From Myxococcus sp. CA023 (lineage in GTDB: Bacteria; Myxococcota; Myxococcia; Myxococcales; Myxococcaceae): a DNA stretch of 64,000 nt. How positions within the stretch are numbered: the stretch's first letter is position 1; every line of letters starts with the position of its first letter. Under the pieces are notes generated by a model that worked only from the letters and a program-made list of their open reading frames with translations, was not told the origin of the DNA and made no database searches. Position numbers and translations under genes: made by a program. The stretch covers positions 1 through 64,000 of the forward strand of contig NZ_JAAEAH010000009.1 of the NCBI RefSeq assembly GCF_010998615.1. The letters are read 5' to 3'. This document shows, one piece after another, positions 1 through 8,296 of the stretch.

Positions 1-239
1 GGCTTGGGCGGCTCCTCCGGCTTCGGCGCCTCGGGGGGCGGCGGGGGCGGCTTCACCACCTCCACCATCACCATCTCCACGGGGCGCTTGGCCGCGGGGA
101 GGTTGCGCGAGGCGCCTTCCCCGAGCGCCCAGAAGCCGCCGACGTGAATCCCCAGCGACACGAGCAGGAAGACGCCCACCACGGCCAGTGAGCGGTCGCG
201 TCGGGGCGTCGGAGCGTTGTCGAGGACCGCCTGACTCAT
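1..239 (-). CDS. tonB: TonB-family energy transducer, N-terminal part (cut by window edge)
   Basis: Couples the inner-membrane proton gradient, harvested by ExbB/ExbD, to outer-membrane transport. The visible 79 residues begin MSQAVLDNAP and have a single membrane anchor (about residues 18-36, VVGVFLLVSLGIHVGGFW). A Pro/Glu/Lys-rich linker with PPPPPPEAPKPEEP follows, the typical periplasm-spanning region of TonB. The C-terminal TonB fold lies beyond base 1. It sits 16 nt downstream of exbD on the same strand, so exbB-exbD-tonB is one operon. The start is the ATG at 239. The linker and context make TonB very likely; a TolA-like or gliding-type transducer is the alternative. Confidence 0.8.
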   Translation of the reverse strand, partial: MSQAVLDNAPTPRRDRSLAVVGVFLLVSLGIHVGGFWALGEGASRNLPAAKRPVEMVMVEVVKPPPPPPEAPKPEEPPK

Positions 240-255
240 GAAGTGACGCCTTGCC

Positions 256-690
256 TCAGGGGGCTGCGGGCGCGGCCGCGGGGGCTACGTCCTTCTCGAT
301 GTTGAGCGCGAACTTGGCGATGCCCTGGCCCTTCACCACGTCGATGAGCCGCATGACGCGGCCGTAGGGCAGAGACTGGTCGGCGCTGATGATGGCGCGC
401 GTCTCCTTGTCCTTGGCCACCGCTTCCTGAACGCGCTTCTCCAGGTCCTTCTCGGTCATCTCGGTGCCGTCGAAGAAGAGCTTGCCCTCCTTGTCCAGCA
501 CCACGTTGACCAGGCCCTGCACCGTCTCACCACCGTTGGCGGCTCGGGGCAGGTCCACCTCCACCGTCTCGCGGACGATGAAGTTGGCCGTCACCATGAA
601 GATGATGAGCAGCACCAGCACCACGTCCACCAGCGGGGTGACGTTGATGCCTGTGATTTCGTCGTCGTTGTCCTGCGCGCCGCCCGCCAT
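256..690 (-). CDS. exbD: ExbD/TolR-family biopolymer transport protein
   Basis: A 144-residue inner-membrane subunit of a proton-driven motor that energises TonB. A short cytoplasmic N-terminus contains GINVTPLVDVVLVLLIIF (about residues 14-31). This is the single transmembrane helix with the conserved Asp (LVDVVLVLL) that carries protons. A periplasmic ExbD/TolR domain follows, with the usual late motif ISADQSLPYGRVMRLIDVVK. Only 3 nt separate it from exbB upstream, and tonB follows at 16 nt. The C-terminus ends in an Ala/Pro tail. Length and motifs are normal for the family; TolR is the only serious alternative, and the adjoining TonB-like gene argues for ExbD. Confidence 0.93.
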   Translation of the reverse strand: MAGGAQDNDDEITGINVTPLVDVVLVLLIIFMVTANFIVRETVEVDLPRAANGGETVQGLVNVVLDKEGKLFFDGTEMTEKDLEKRVQEAVAKDKETRAIISADQSLPYGRVMRLIDVVKGQGIAKFALNIEKDVAPAAAPAAP

Positions 691-693
691 GGC

Positions 694-1416
694 CTAGCGG
701 GCCTCCGCGGCGCGAGCCGCAGCGGCCGTGCTGGACGCGGGGCGCTCGGCGCGCATGCTGCCCACCAGGGCGTAGCCCAGGGCATTGGCGCGGCTGGTGA
801 GCGTCTTGAGCTGGCGGTTGAAGACGTTGAAGGCCACCACCGCCGGAATCGCCACCGCCAGACCCACGGCCGTGGCGACGAGCGCTTCGGAGATGCCGGC
901 CATGACGGTCTGCTGCATGGCCCCGCCGCCGCCCTGGGCGTTCATCTTCCCCAGGTCATTGAAGGCCTTGATGATGCCCAGCACCGTGCCGAACAGACCG
1001 ATGAACGGCGCGTTGTTGCCCAGCGTGCCCAGGTACGACAGGAAGCGCTCGTACTGGGGACGCTCACGCGACAACGTGGAGGCAATCACCTGCTCCACCG
1101 TGTCCGCGCCCTGGTCGGCGGAGGCCAGGGCCTCGCGGATGATGGCGGCCTCCATGCCCGTCTTGCCTTCGATGGCCTTGCGGGCCACGTCGTACTCGCC
1201 GCGGGCCAGCCGCACCGCCAGGGCCTCCGAGTCCGGCAGCCGGTGGCGGGCGAAGTACACCGTGCGCTCCAGCATGATGGCGATGGAGAGCACCGAGAGG
1301 ATGACGAGCACCCAGAGCACCCATTCGGCGGAGGTGAGCGTCACGCCGAGCAGCTTGCTGCTGAGCCAGCCAAGCTCGGTGTGATTCGTCTGGGCCAGGG
1401 AGAGGAAGGGCGTCAT
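694..1416 (-). CDS. exbB: MotA/TolQ/ExbB proton channel protein
   Basis: A 240-residue inner-membrane proton channel subunit, partner of the ExbD encoded next. Three hydrophobic segments are seen: about residues 26-44 (WVLWVLVILSVLSIAIML), and a pair around GTLGNNAPFIGLFGTVLGIIKAF and EALVATAVGLAVAIPAVVAFNVF. These carry the family signatures APFIGLFGTV and the Thr/Gly-rich third helix. The open frame extends 32 codons upstream, but that part is Pro/Arg-rich with no membrane character, so the ATG giving MTPFLSLAQ is chosen. First gene of the exbB-exbD-tonB operon. Confidence 0.92.
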   Translation of the reverse strand: MTPFLSLAQTNHTELGWLSSKLLGVTLTSAEWVLWVLVILSVLSIAIMLERTVYFARHRLPDSEALAVRLARGEYDVARKAIEGKTGMEAAIIREALASADQGADTVEQVIASTLSRERPQYERFLSYLGTLGNNAPFIGLFGTVLGIIKAFNDLGKMNAQGGGGAMQQTVMAGISEALVATAVGLAVAIPAVVAFNVFNRQLKTLTSRANALGYALVGSMRAERPASSTAAAARAAEAR

Positions 1417-1582
1417 GAAGGGAAGCCTGGGTAAAGGTGGGGCACGGGGGTACTCGCAACCCGGTTGCCAACCTGCGGGCCCATGTCTTGTTCCCTTGGC
1501 GCGGAAAGTCAAATGGAACGGCTGGGTTGGGTGCCGCCCTCCCGGAAGCGGACGCTCAGGCGCCCGCCCGGGTGGGACGGGC

Positions 1583-2581
1583 TCAGGGGCGCTGGGCGGG
1601 GACGTCGGTCAGGGCTGGATTTCGCTCGATGGCGGGGCCCAGCACCGCGTCAATCCGGCGCAGCAGCTCCGGCTCCAGCTTCACGCCCGCGGCCTTCACG
1701 TTGTCGTGTACCTGCTCCGGCCGGGAGGCGCCGACGATGGCGGAGGAGACGCTGGGATTCTGGAGCACCCAGGCCACGGCGAGCTGGGCCATGGAGAGGC
1801 CGGCATCCTTCGCCAGCGGGACGAGCTGCTGCACGCGAGTGAGCACGTCATCCGTCATGAAGCGGGTGATGCCGTAGCGCACGGCGTTGGCCTCCGTGGC
1901 GCGGCTGCCCACGGGGGGAGCCTGGCCGGGCAGGTACTTGCCGGTGAGGACGCCCTGGGCGATGGGGGACCAGACAATCTGCCCCAGGCCTGCTTCGTCG
2001 GAGGCCGGGATGACCTGCGGCTCGATGACGCGGTAGAGCATGGAGTACTGCGGCTGGTTGGAGATGAAGGGCACGCGCAGCTCGCGGGCCAGCGCGGCGC
2101 CCTGGCGAATCTGGTCGGCCGTCCATTCGGAGACGCCGATGTACAGCGCCTTGCCCTGGCGGACGATGTCGGCGAACGCGAGCATCGTCTCCTCCAGCGG
2201 CGTCTCCACGTCGAAGCGGTGGGCCTGGTACAGGTCTACGTAGTCCGTCTGCAGCCGGCGCAGCGAGCCGTCGATGCTCTCCAGGATGTGCTTGCGCGAC
2301 AGGCCGCGGTCATTCTTTCCGGGGCCGGTGGGCCAGTACACCTTGGTGAAGAGCTCGTAGCCGGCGCGGCGCTGGCCCTTCAGGGCACGGCCGAGCACTT
2401 CCTCGGCGCGGGTTGCCGCGTATACGTCCGCGGTGTCGAAGGTGGTGATGCCCACGTCCAGCGCCGCGCGCACGCAGGCGAGCGCGGCCTCCTCCTCCAC
2501 CTGGGAGCCGTGGGTGATCCAGTTGCCGTAGGAAATCTCACTGACGACGAGGCCGCTGCGGCCGAGCTTGCGGAAGTGCAT
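1583..2581 (-). CDS. Aldo/keto reductase (voltage-channel beta-subunit-like)
   Basis: A 332-residue NADPH-dependent oxidoreductase with a TIM-barrel fold, cytoplasmic. The catalytic tetrad can be read: Asp and Tyr in FDTADVYA (about residue 53), Lys in LFTKVYW and His in LYQAHRFD. The N-terminus FRKLGRSGLVVSEISYGNW is the standard first strand. The late GASRPEQVHDN stretch fits the cofactor phosphate-binding loop. It resembles the AKR6/YghZ-type group; the substrate is unknown. Upstream in-frame codons are Pro/Arg-rich, so the ATG before HFRKLGRS is the start. It stands alone, sharing a roughly 400-nt divergent leader with the large operon on the other strand. Confidence 0.88.
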   Translation of the reverse strand: MHFRKLGRSGLVVSEISYGNWITHGSQVEEEAALACVRAALDVGITTFDTADVYAATRAEEVLGRALKGQRRAGYELFTKVYWPTGPGKNDRGLSRKHILESIDGSLRRLQTDYVDLYQAHRFDVETPLEETMLAFADIVRQGKALYIGVSEWTADQIRQGAALARELRVPFISNQPQYSMLYRVIEPQVIPASDEAGLGQIVWSPIAQGVLTGKYLPGQAPPVGSRATEANAVRYGITRFMTDDVLTRVQQLVPLAKDAGLSMAQLAVAWVLQNPSVSSAIVGASRPEQVHDNVKAAGVKLEPELLRRIDAVLGPAIERNPALTDVPAQRP

Positions 2582-2988
2582 GGTGCGCGCGAGCCTAACC
2601 GTGGGCCGCCAGGCGCGCACTGCCGCAGACGGGCCACCAGCCGCCAGCCACGCCACCCAGGCGACGTAGACGAGCCGGAAGGGGATGCGCAGCCGGAAGT
2701 GGGGTTGTCGCAGCAGTCCGGTGGGCTTGATGGCACTGGGGGACGGTGCGTGGGCCGTCTTTGCCGCGCGGGGCGGCACCTGGGGCAGTCTCGCGTGAAG
2801 GCGCGGTCATGGGCACTTCCTCCGCGGGGATGCTGCGTCGGTGTCCGCGAGGCTCGGGCGGTCCGTGCCAGGCGGCGGAAGGGGGGCGTCAATGCACGGC
2901 GGGATGCGACCGCTCACACCCGGACCGCGACGGCTGGACGTCGCGTCGCTTGTGGGGAGTGGGCCGAGTAGTCGACACTCGCCGCTTC
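2582..2988. other. Divergent intergenic region between aldo/keto reductase and MoxR operon
   Basis: About 400 nt with open frames on both strands that have no recognisable protein features (Arg/Pro/Gly-rich). It should hold the promoters of both flanking units. I see no convincing -35/-10 pair, sigma-54 element or long inverted repeat. The downstream gene could start further upstream at a GTG, because its frame stays open. Confidence 0.5.
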
Positions 2989-4566
2989 ATGGCTGCCAGT
3001 GAAGAACGCCGCTTCCAGGCCCTGGTGCTCGCGCCCATCCGGCGCGTGCAGCGGCGCCTCAACGCGGTGGCATGGGCGGAGGCCGGCATCGTTCCGATGT
3101 GGGCCACCGCCACGGCCTGCGTGCTGGCCCGGTTCCTCCTGCGCGGCGCCTTCGTGTGGGCCCTGCCACCGCTTCTGGCGCTGGGGCTGGGCGCGTGGTT
3201 CTGGCGTGCGCGTTCCCGGCGGGTGTCGTTGGAGCAGGCGGCGGTGCTCGCGGACCGGTCGGCGAACGCGGGCGGGCTGCTCCTCACCCGGCTGGAGCGC
3301 CCGGTGGGGGAGTGGGAACTGGCCGTCAATCAGTTCGCGGGTGGGGTGAAGCCTCCCGACGTGAAGTGGCGGCGCCCGGCCGCGGCGCTCGCGGGCGCGG
3401 TGCTGTTCGCGGTGGCGGGCTTCCTGTTGCCCCTGTCCGCGCCACGAGGCCGCGCCGTGAATGCCGCCGCCGCGGCGAAGGTGGCCGCGGTCCAGGCGCA
3501 GGCGGAGGCGCTCGCCAAGGAAGAGGTGCTGGAGGAGGCCGTCGAGGACGAACTGCGGCGCCTGGCCGAGGAAGTCTCCGAGGGCCGCTTCGACGCCGGA
3601 GATTGGGAGGCCGCCGACGCACTGGAGAAGCGGTTGGCCGAGCAGGCCGCGGAGGCCGCCGCGCAATTGGCTCAGGCCGCGGAAGCCGCGCGGGCGTTGG
3701 AGGATGCGCTAGGCGCCGCGGGAGGCGCCGAGGCCGCCACGCGTGAGCGCGAGGCATTGGAGCAGGCGCTGATGGCGCTGGAAGGCGGCTCGTCCGACGG
3801 CGCGGAGGGAACGGGGGAGGGCGGGGCGCCGCGTGAATCCGAGAACGGCGAAGCGGCACAGGCGGATGCCACGCGCGCGTCCGGACAAGGAACGCAGGGC
3901 GCCGAGGGACCGCAGGGCACGGAAGGTTCGCGGAGTGATCGCTCCGGTGAGGCGCAGGCAGCTGCCCGCGCGCGGGCCTCCGGTTCACCGGACCAGATTG
4001 CCAGCCTGCGCGAGGCGCTGGAGCGCAGGCGTCAGTCGCTGGAGAACCGCTTCGATTCGAACAGCCGCAACGGTTCCGATTCGCAGGCCCGTCGCCAGGG
4101 TTCTGGCGGCCAGAACTCGGGGCAGGGGCGCCAAGGGCAAGGGCGCCAAGGACAGGGGCAGTCGGGGCGCGGCGGCGAGGGTGAGGGGCAATCCGGCGCG
4201 GGCGAGGGGCAATCCAACTCGGGTCAGCAGGGGCATGCGAGCCGGAGCGTGCGGAAGGGCGCGGGTGTGTCACGCGGTGGCGGAAGCCAACCGCTCGTCT
4301 TTGGTGACGAGGCGGAGATGAACCCGGAGCGGCTTGCCTTCGAGCCGTTGCCTCCCGGACAGGGGGGCGACGAGGGCGAGGAACTCTGGGGGCTCCGGGC
4401 CGCGGACCCTCGGCGGCGCGCGGGCCCGGCCGGGCCTGGCGGCGCGCAGGGCACGCAGGCGCGGGGGGATGCGACGGCGGGGCCCGGTGCGGCGCCGCTG
4501 CTTCCCCGCAACCGGGACATGGTGAGGCGGTACTTTGGTGGCGAGTCGTCTGGAAGGGGGCAATGA
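2989..4566 (+). CDS. Membrane protein with coiled-coil and Gln/Gly-rich low-complexity region (DUF4175-like)
   Basis: A 525-residue protein, first gene of the MoxR/vWA operon. The N-terminus has a basic amphipathic stretch, then a membrane pair (about residues 41-69) and a third helix near 130-150 (ALAGAVLFAVAGFLLPL). Next comes an Ala/Glu-rich coiled coil (about 160-265), a Gly/Gln/Ser-rich segment (about 290-425) and a Pro/Gly-rich tail. The layout recalls DUF4175-type proteins that sit beside vWA and MoxR genes, but no catalytic motif is seen and the function is unknown. The start is the ATG giving MAASEERRFQ, which precedes the first coherent protein sequence; the frame is open further upstream. 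It ends 1 nt before the preferred moxR start. Confidence 0.7.
   Translation: MAASEERRFQALVLAPIRRVQRRLNAVAWAEAGIVPMWATATACVLARFLLRGAFVWALPPLLALGLGAWFWRARSRRVSLEQAAVLADRSANAGGLLLTRLERPVGEWELAVNQFAGGVKPPDVKWRRPAAALAGAVLFAVAGFLLPLSAPRGRAVNAAAAAKVAAVQAQAEALAKEEVLEEAVEDELRRLAEEVSEGRFDAGDWEAADALEKRLAEQAAEAAAQLAQAAEAARALEDALGAAGGAEAATREREALEQALMALEGGSSDGAEGTGEGGAPRESENGEAAQADATRASGQGTQGAEGPQGTEGSRSDRSGEAQAAARARASGSPDQIASLREALERRRQSLENRFDSNSRNGSDSQARRQGSGGQNSGQGRQGQGRQGQGQSGRGGEGEGQSGAGEGQSNSGQQGHASRSVRKGAGVSRGGGSQPLVFGDEAEMNPERLAFEPLPPGQGGDEGEELWGLRAADPRRRAGPAGPGGAQGTQARGDATAGPGAAPLLPRNRDMVRRYFGGESSGRGQ
4121..4165 (+). repeat. Short tandem repeat coding Gly-Arg-Gln-Gly-Gln
   Basis: Near-identical 15-mers of the type GGGCGCCAAGG(G/A)CA follow one another inside the low-complexity part of the DUF4175-like gene. 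They encode repeated GRQGQ. Such tracts change length easily by slippage and should be expected to vary between strains. Confidence 0.6.
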
Positions 4567-4567
4567 C

Positions 4568-5566
4568 GTGGCAGCGGAGCTTCTCAGTCCCGCCGAGGCA
4601 CAGGGAGCGGCGGAGGTGGCGGCCCGGCTCAAGGACGGGCTGAACACCGTCATGCTGGACCAGGAATCCGTCGTCGAGCAGGTGGTGGTGGCGGTGCTCG
4701 CGCGCGGGCACGTCCTGCTGGAGGGCCTGCCTGGCCTGGGCAAGACGGAGCTGTGCAAGGCGCTGGCGCGGCTGCTGTCGCTGCCCTTCCGCCGCATCCA
4801 ATTCACTCCCGACCTGCTACCCGGCGACATCACGGGTACCTACGTGCTGGAAGGCGACGGCCGCCGCGACTTCGTCTTCCGCGAGGGCCCGCTCTTCGCC
4901 AGCCTGGTGCTCGCGGACGAAATCAACCGCTCCAGCCCGAAGACGCAGTCCGCGCTGCTGGAGGCCATGCAGGAGCGCAGCGTCACCGTGCTGGGGCAGA
5001 CCCGTTTGTTGCCGGACCCCTTCTTCGTGCTCGCCACGCAGAACCCCATCGAGCTGGAGGGCACCTATCCGTTGCCGGAGGCGCAGCTCGACCGGTTCCT
5101 CTTCCGCATCCAGGTGCCCCCCGTGGGCGCGAAGACGTTGCGCGCGCTGCTCACCACGCGCGTGCGTGGCGCGCCGCCGGAGCTGTCGCCGGTGCTGGAC
5201 GCGGAGGGCCTGGGCCGCCTCTTCGCCGCGGCGGACCGCGTGCACCTGCCGGGCCCCGTGGCGGACTTCATCGGCCGGTTGGTGGAGGCCTCAGACCCAC
5301 GCCAACCGTCGGCGCCCGACGCCGTGCGCCGCTTCGTCCGTTATGGCGCCAGTCCTCGCGCGGCGCTCGCGCTCGCCGCCGCCGGGCGCGCGCTGGCGTT
5401 GCTGCGAGGCAGGCCCAACGTGGGCTTCGATGACGTGGTGGCCGCCGCGCCTTCCGCCCTCAATCACCGGTTGGTGCTCGCCTACGAGGCCTCGCTGGAG
5501 AAGGTCAGCGCGGCGGACGTGGTGCGCGCGCTGCTCCAGGCCGTCCCCGAGGTGCCGCGTGCGTAG
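4568..5566 (+). CDS. moxR: MoxR-family AAA+ ATPase
   Basis: A 332-residue cytoplasmic AAA+ chaperone-type ATPase. Walker A is GLPGLGKT (residues 53-60), Walker B LVLADE (113-118), and the sensor-1 region is FVLATQNPIELEGTYPLPEAQ, all signatures of AAA_3/MoxR. A lid domain follows with GASPRAALALAAAGRALA. MoxR proteins act with vWA-domain partners in metal insertion, complex assembly or envelope stress, and vWA and DUF58 genes follow in the same operon. A GTG at 4568, 8 nt after GGAAGGGGG, is preferred. An in-frame ATG at 4535 would overlap the upstream gene by 32 nt. The stop overlaps the next start by 8 nt. Confidence 0.93.
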   Translation: MAAELLSPAEAQGAAEVAARLKDGLNTVMLDQESVVEQVVVAVLARGHVLLEGLPGLGKTELCKALARLLSLPFRRIQFTPDLLPGDITGTYVLEGDGRRDFVFREGPLFASLVLADEINRSSPKTQSALLEAMQERSVTVLGQTRLLPDPFFVLATQNPIELEGTYPLPEAQLDRFLFRIQVPPVGAKTLRALLTTRVRGAPPELSPVLDAEGLGRLFAAADRVHLPGPVADFIGRLVEASDPRQPSAPDAVRRFVRYGASPRAALALAAAGRALALLRGRPNVGFDDVVAAAPSALNHRLVLAYEASLEKVSAADVVRALLQAVPEVPRA

Positions 5567-7313
5567 CGCGGTACTGACCGCGAGTGTCCTGCTCTGCGCC
5601 CTGGGCGGCTCACGGGCCTTCGCCACATCGCTCGCGGACGAGGCCGCGCCCACGGGCTACGGGTATCGCGATGCTTCCGGAACCATTGATACGCGGAACC
5701 ACGGCGACCTGCGCGTCTCCATCCGGACCAGTGCGCTGAAGCCGGAGCGCGGCTACACCCCCATCGATGTCGTGCTCCAGAACACGGGGCTCGTGCCTCT
5801 CCAGGTCCGTCTGACCTTCCAGGGACATTCGAGCTCGGAGCCGCGAACCTCCGAGCGCACCGTGGAGGTGCCGCCGCAACGGCGGCTCGTCACCTGGCTG
5901 CCGGTGCCAGCGACAGTTCAGGCGGGGAGCATCCAGGTGGAGTCGCCCGGCCTGTCTCCGCAGACGCTCCTCGCCAACACCCCCGTCTATGTGGAGCGTT
6001 CCACGGGAGGGACGGTGTTGGTGCTGGGGACGCTCAAGGACTTCGACGACACGTCGGGGGTGCCTCGGGTGGAGGCGACCGGCAGCCCGCTGTTCTCCGT
6101 GCGCACCGTTGACCCGCACGATGCGCCCAGGGAGCTGTCCTCCTATGTGGGCTACTCCGTGGTGATGGTACCGGGAGGCCTGGCTTCCGTGCCCGCGGAT
6201 GTCTGGGCCGTGCTGGAGTCCTACGTCCTCTCGGGAGGACGGCTCGTCCTGCCGCAGGTGTCGAGCAATCTGACGGAGCATCTGCCGCTGTTCACCGCGG
6301 AAGGCTCCAGGGATGCCGTGCCGTATGGCTTCGGCCGGGTGCGGCTGTGTGGCGCCGCGCTCGAATGCGGACAGGCCTTGAACGCGATGCTGGGGGAGTT
6401 CATCCCAGGGCCCGTGAAGCCCGCGGGGGCCGCGCCTCGGTGGGAGCGAAGCAACCTGCTCGCCGGGGGCATCACGCCGCTGCTGGACCATGCCAACACG
6501 CCTGTGGGGCGGTTCCTGCTACTCATCTTCGCCTTTGTGCTGGCGGTGGGGCCGGGCGGGCTGATGTTGGCGCGGCGCCGAGGGCCGGTGGCGGTGCTGG
6601 TGGCGGTGCCCCTGGTGTCGGTCCTCACCTGTGTGGCGCTCGTGACCTGGTCGGTGCTCGTGGATGGTTTCGCCGTGCACTCCGCGCGCTACAGCCTCAC
6701 GTGGCTGGACGCGGAGCGCTCACGCGCGGTGACGCTCGGCGTCTCCGCCTGGTACGCCAACGTGTCTTCGGGGCCGGTGCGCTTCCCGGCGACGAGCGCG
6801 CTGCTGGCACCGGACAATGCCGACGAGATGCTGGTGGACCTGGACTGGACGAATGGCCTGACGGTGACGCATGGCTTCCTGCCGCCACGGACCTATCGTG
6901 AGTGGGGCGAGGTAGCCGTGCTGCCTTCGCGCGCGCGGCTCGTCGTCCGGCGGGAGGGCAGCACCGTTCGCGTCCAGAACGCGCTGGGGGCGCGGCTGGA
7001 GCAGGGCTATGTCCGGGTGGGGGACCAAAGCTACGCGTTGCCCGCGCTGGATGATGGCGCGGAAGGGACGCTGGGCGAGCCGCTGCCCGCGAGCGCGACA
7101 CCGGTGAACCAGTTGGTGTCCGGCGTGGGGGGGCCGTCGCTCGCCGAGGGACGTCTGTCAGCGGGCGAGGAGAACTTCCGCGCTCCACTTCCGGAGGGTG
7201 GCTTCATCGCGCGCCTGGGGGGCTTGGGGCCGACGCCCTCGTCCGCCGTTGACGTGGAGCTGGAGGCCGGCATCCACCTGGTGCGAGGCCAGTCGGAAGG
7301 GGGGCGGCCATGA
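5559..7313 (+). CDS. Secreted/membrane protein of the MoxR operon, function unknown
   Basis: A 584-residue protein starting at a GTG inside the end of moxR (8-nt overlap). It has a signal peptide (VLTASVLLCALGGSRAFA), then a beta-rich periplasmic region of about 290 residues. One stretch, VVMVPGGLASVPADVWAVLESYVLSGGRLVLP, resembles the glutamine-amidotransferase-like fold found in BatA/vWA partner proteins. Two membrane helices (about 315-365: FLLLIFAFVLAVGPGGLML and VLVAVPLVSVLTCVALVTW) are followed by another soluble beta-rich domain. It overlaps the ABC ATPase start by 4 nt (ATGA), so it is probably co-translated with the exporter and may be its periplasmic accessory. No named family is recognised with confidence. 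Confidence 0.75.
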   Translation: MRSAVLTASVLLCALGGSRAFATSLADEAAPTGYGYRDASGTIDTRNHGDLRVSIRTSALKPERGYTPIDVVLQNTGLVPLQVRLTFQGHSSSEPRTSERTVEVPPQRRLVTWLPVPATVQAGSIQVESPGLSPQTLLANTPVYVERSTGGTVLVLGTLKDFDDTSGVPRVEATGSPLFSVRTVDPHDAPRELSSYVGYSVVMVPGGLASVPADVWAVLESYVLSGGRLVLPQVSSNLTEHLPLFTAEGSRDAVPYGFGRVRLCGAALECGQALNAMLGEFIPGPVKPAGAAPRWERSNLLAGGITPLLDHANTPVGRFLLLIFAFVLAVGPGGLMLARRRGPVAVLVAVPLVSVLTCVALVTWSVLVDGFAVHSARYSLTWLDAERSRAVTLGVSAWYANVSSGPVRFPATSALLAPDNADEMLVDLDWTNGLTVTHGFLPPRTYREWGEVAVLPSRARLVVRREGSTVRVQNALGARLEQGYVRVGDQSYALPALDDGAEGTLGEPLPASATPVNQLVSGVGGPSLAEGRLSAGEENFRAPLPEGGFIARLGGLGPTPSSAVDVELEAGIHLVRGQSEGGRP

Positions 7314-8296
7314 GCCTGCTGGAGGTGAAGGGACTGCGGCGCGACTACGGGCCGCTGCGCGCGGTGGATGACGTGTCGTTCTCCCTGGAGGCCGGCAGCA
7401 TCCTGGGCTTCATCGGGCCCAACGGCGCGGGCAAGAGCACCACGCTGCGCATCCTGGCCACGCTGGATGTGCCCACGTCGGGCGAGGTGCTGCTGGACGG
7501 ACACTCGCTGGTGGATGCGCCGGACCGGGCGCGTCCGCTCATCGGCTACATGCCGGACCGGTACGGCACCTATGACGACGTCACCGTCTTCGAGTTCCTG
7601 GACTTCTTCGCGCGCGCCTATGGACTGAAGGGCGCGGCGCGCCGGCAGAGGGTGGAGTCGGTGATGGAGTTCACCGGACTCACGCCCCTGGCGGACCGGC
7701 TCACCACCGCGTTGTCCAAGGGCATGCGGCAGCGCGTGGCGCTGGGGCGCACGCTGCTGCACGACCCGTCGCTGCTGCTGCTGGACGAGCCCGCGGACGG
7801 GTTGGACCCGCGCGCCCGTATCGAGCTGCGCGAGCTGTTGCGCGCCCTGGCGGACCAGGGCAAGGCGGTCATCATCTCCAGCCACATCCTCACGGAGCTG
7901 GCGGAGATCTGCGACACCTGCGCCATCATCGAGCAGGGGCGTCTACTGGCCACCGGGAAGGTGGCGGACCTGCTCCAGCAGCAGGAGATGGGCGCGGCGG
8001 TGACGCCCGAGCTGACGGTGCGGCTGGCCGTGGGCGAAGCGGGCAACGCCGTCTGGGAGCGCGCGGAGCGGTTTCTCCTGGAGCAGCCGCGCGTGAAGCG
8101 TGTGGCGCGGGAGGGCGAGGCGCTGCGCGTGCGCCTGGAACTGGATGCGGGCGCGGGCCCCGCGCAGGTGGACGCGGCGGCGGCGGTGCTGCTGGCGGCG
8201 CTGGTGGCCGCGGGGCTTCCCGTGTGTGCCTTCAGCGCGCGGGAGCGGAACCTCGAGGATGCCTTCATGACGGTGACGAAGGGGAGGGTGGCGTGA
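7310..8296 (+). CDS. ABC transporter ATP-binding protein (ABC-2 type)
   Basis: A 328-residue nucleotide-binding subunit of an ABC exporter. Walker A is GPNGAGKSTT (about residues 37-46), the signature is LSKGMRQRVALGRTLL, Walker B is LLLLDEPADGLDP and the H-loop is IISSHIL. The C-terminal 100 residues form the extension common in ABC-2 exporters and end NLEDAFMTVT, typical of CcmA/GldA-like subunits. It is translationally coupled to both neighbours: ATGA with the upstream gene and GTGA with the permease. The transported substrate cannot be inferred from sequence. Confidence 0.93.
   Translation: MSLLEVKGLRRDYGPLRAVDDVSFSLEAGSILGFIGPNGAGKSTTLRILATLDVPTSGEVLLDGHSLVDAPDRARPLIGYMPDRYGTYDDVTVFEFLDFFARAYGLKGAARRQRVESVMEFTGLTPLADRLTTALSKGMRQRVALGRTLLHDPSLLLLDEPADGLDPRARIELRELLRALADQGKAVIISSHILTELAEICDTCAIIEQGRLLATGKVADLLQQQEMGAAVTPELTVRLAVGEAGNAVWERAERFLLEQPRVKRVAREGEALRVRLELDAGAGPAQVDAAAAVLLAALVAAGLPVCAFSARERNLEDAFMTVTKGRVA

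Noticed and set aside
1417-1582. TTGACT hexamer on the minus strand before exbB as a -35 box
   Set aside because: No acceptable -10 at 16-18 nt, so a promoter could not be assigned.
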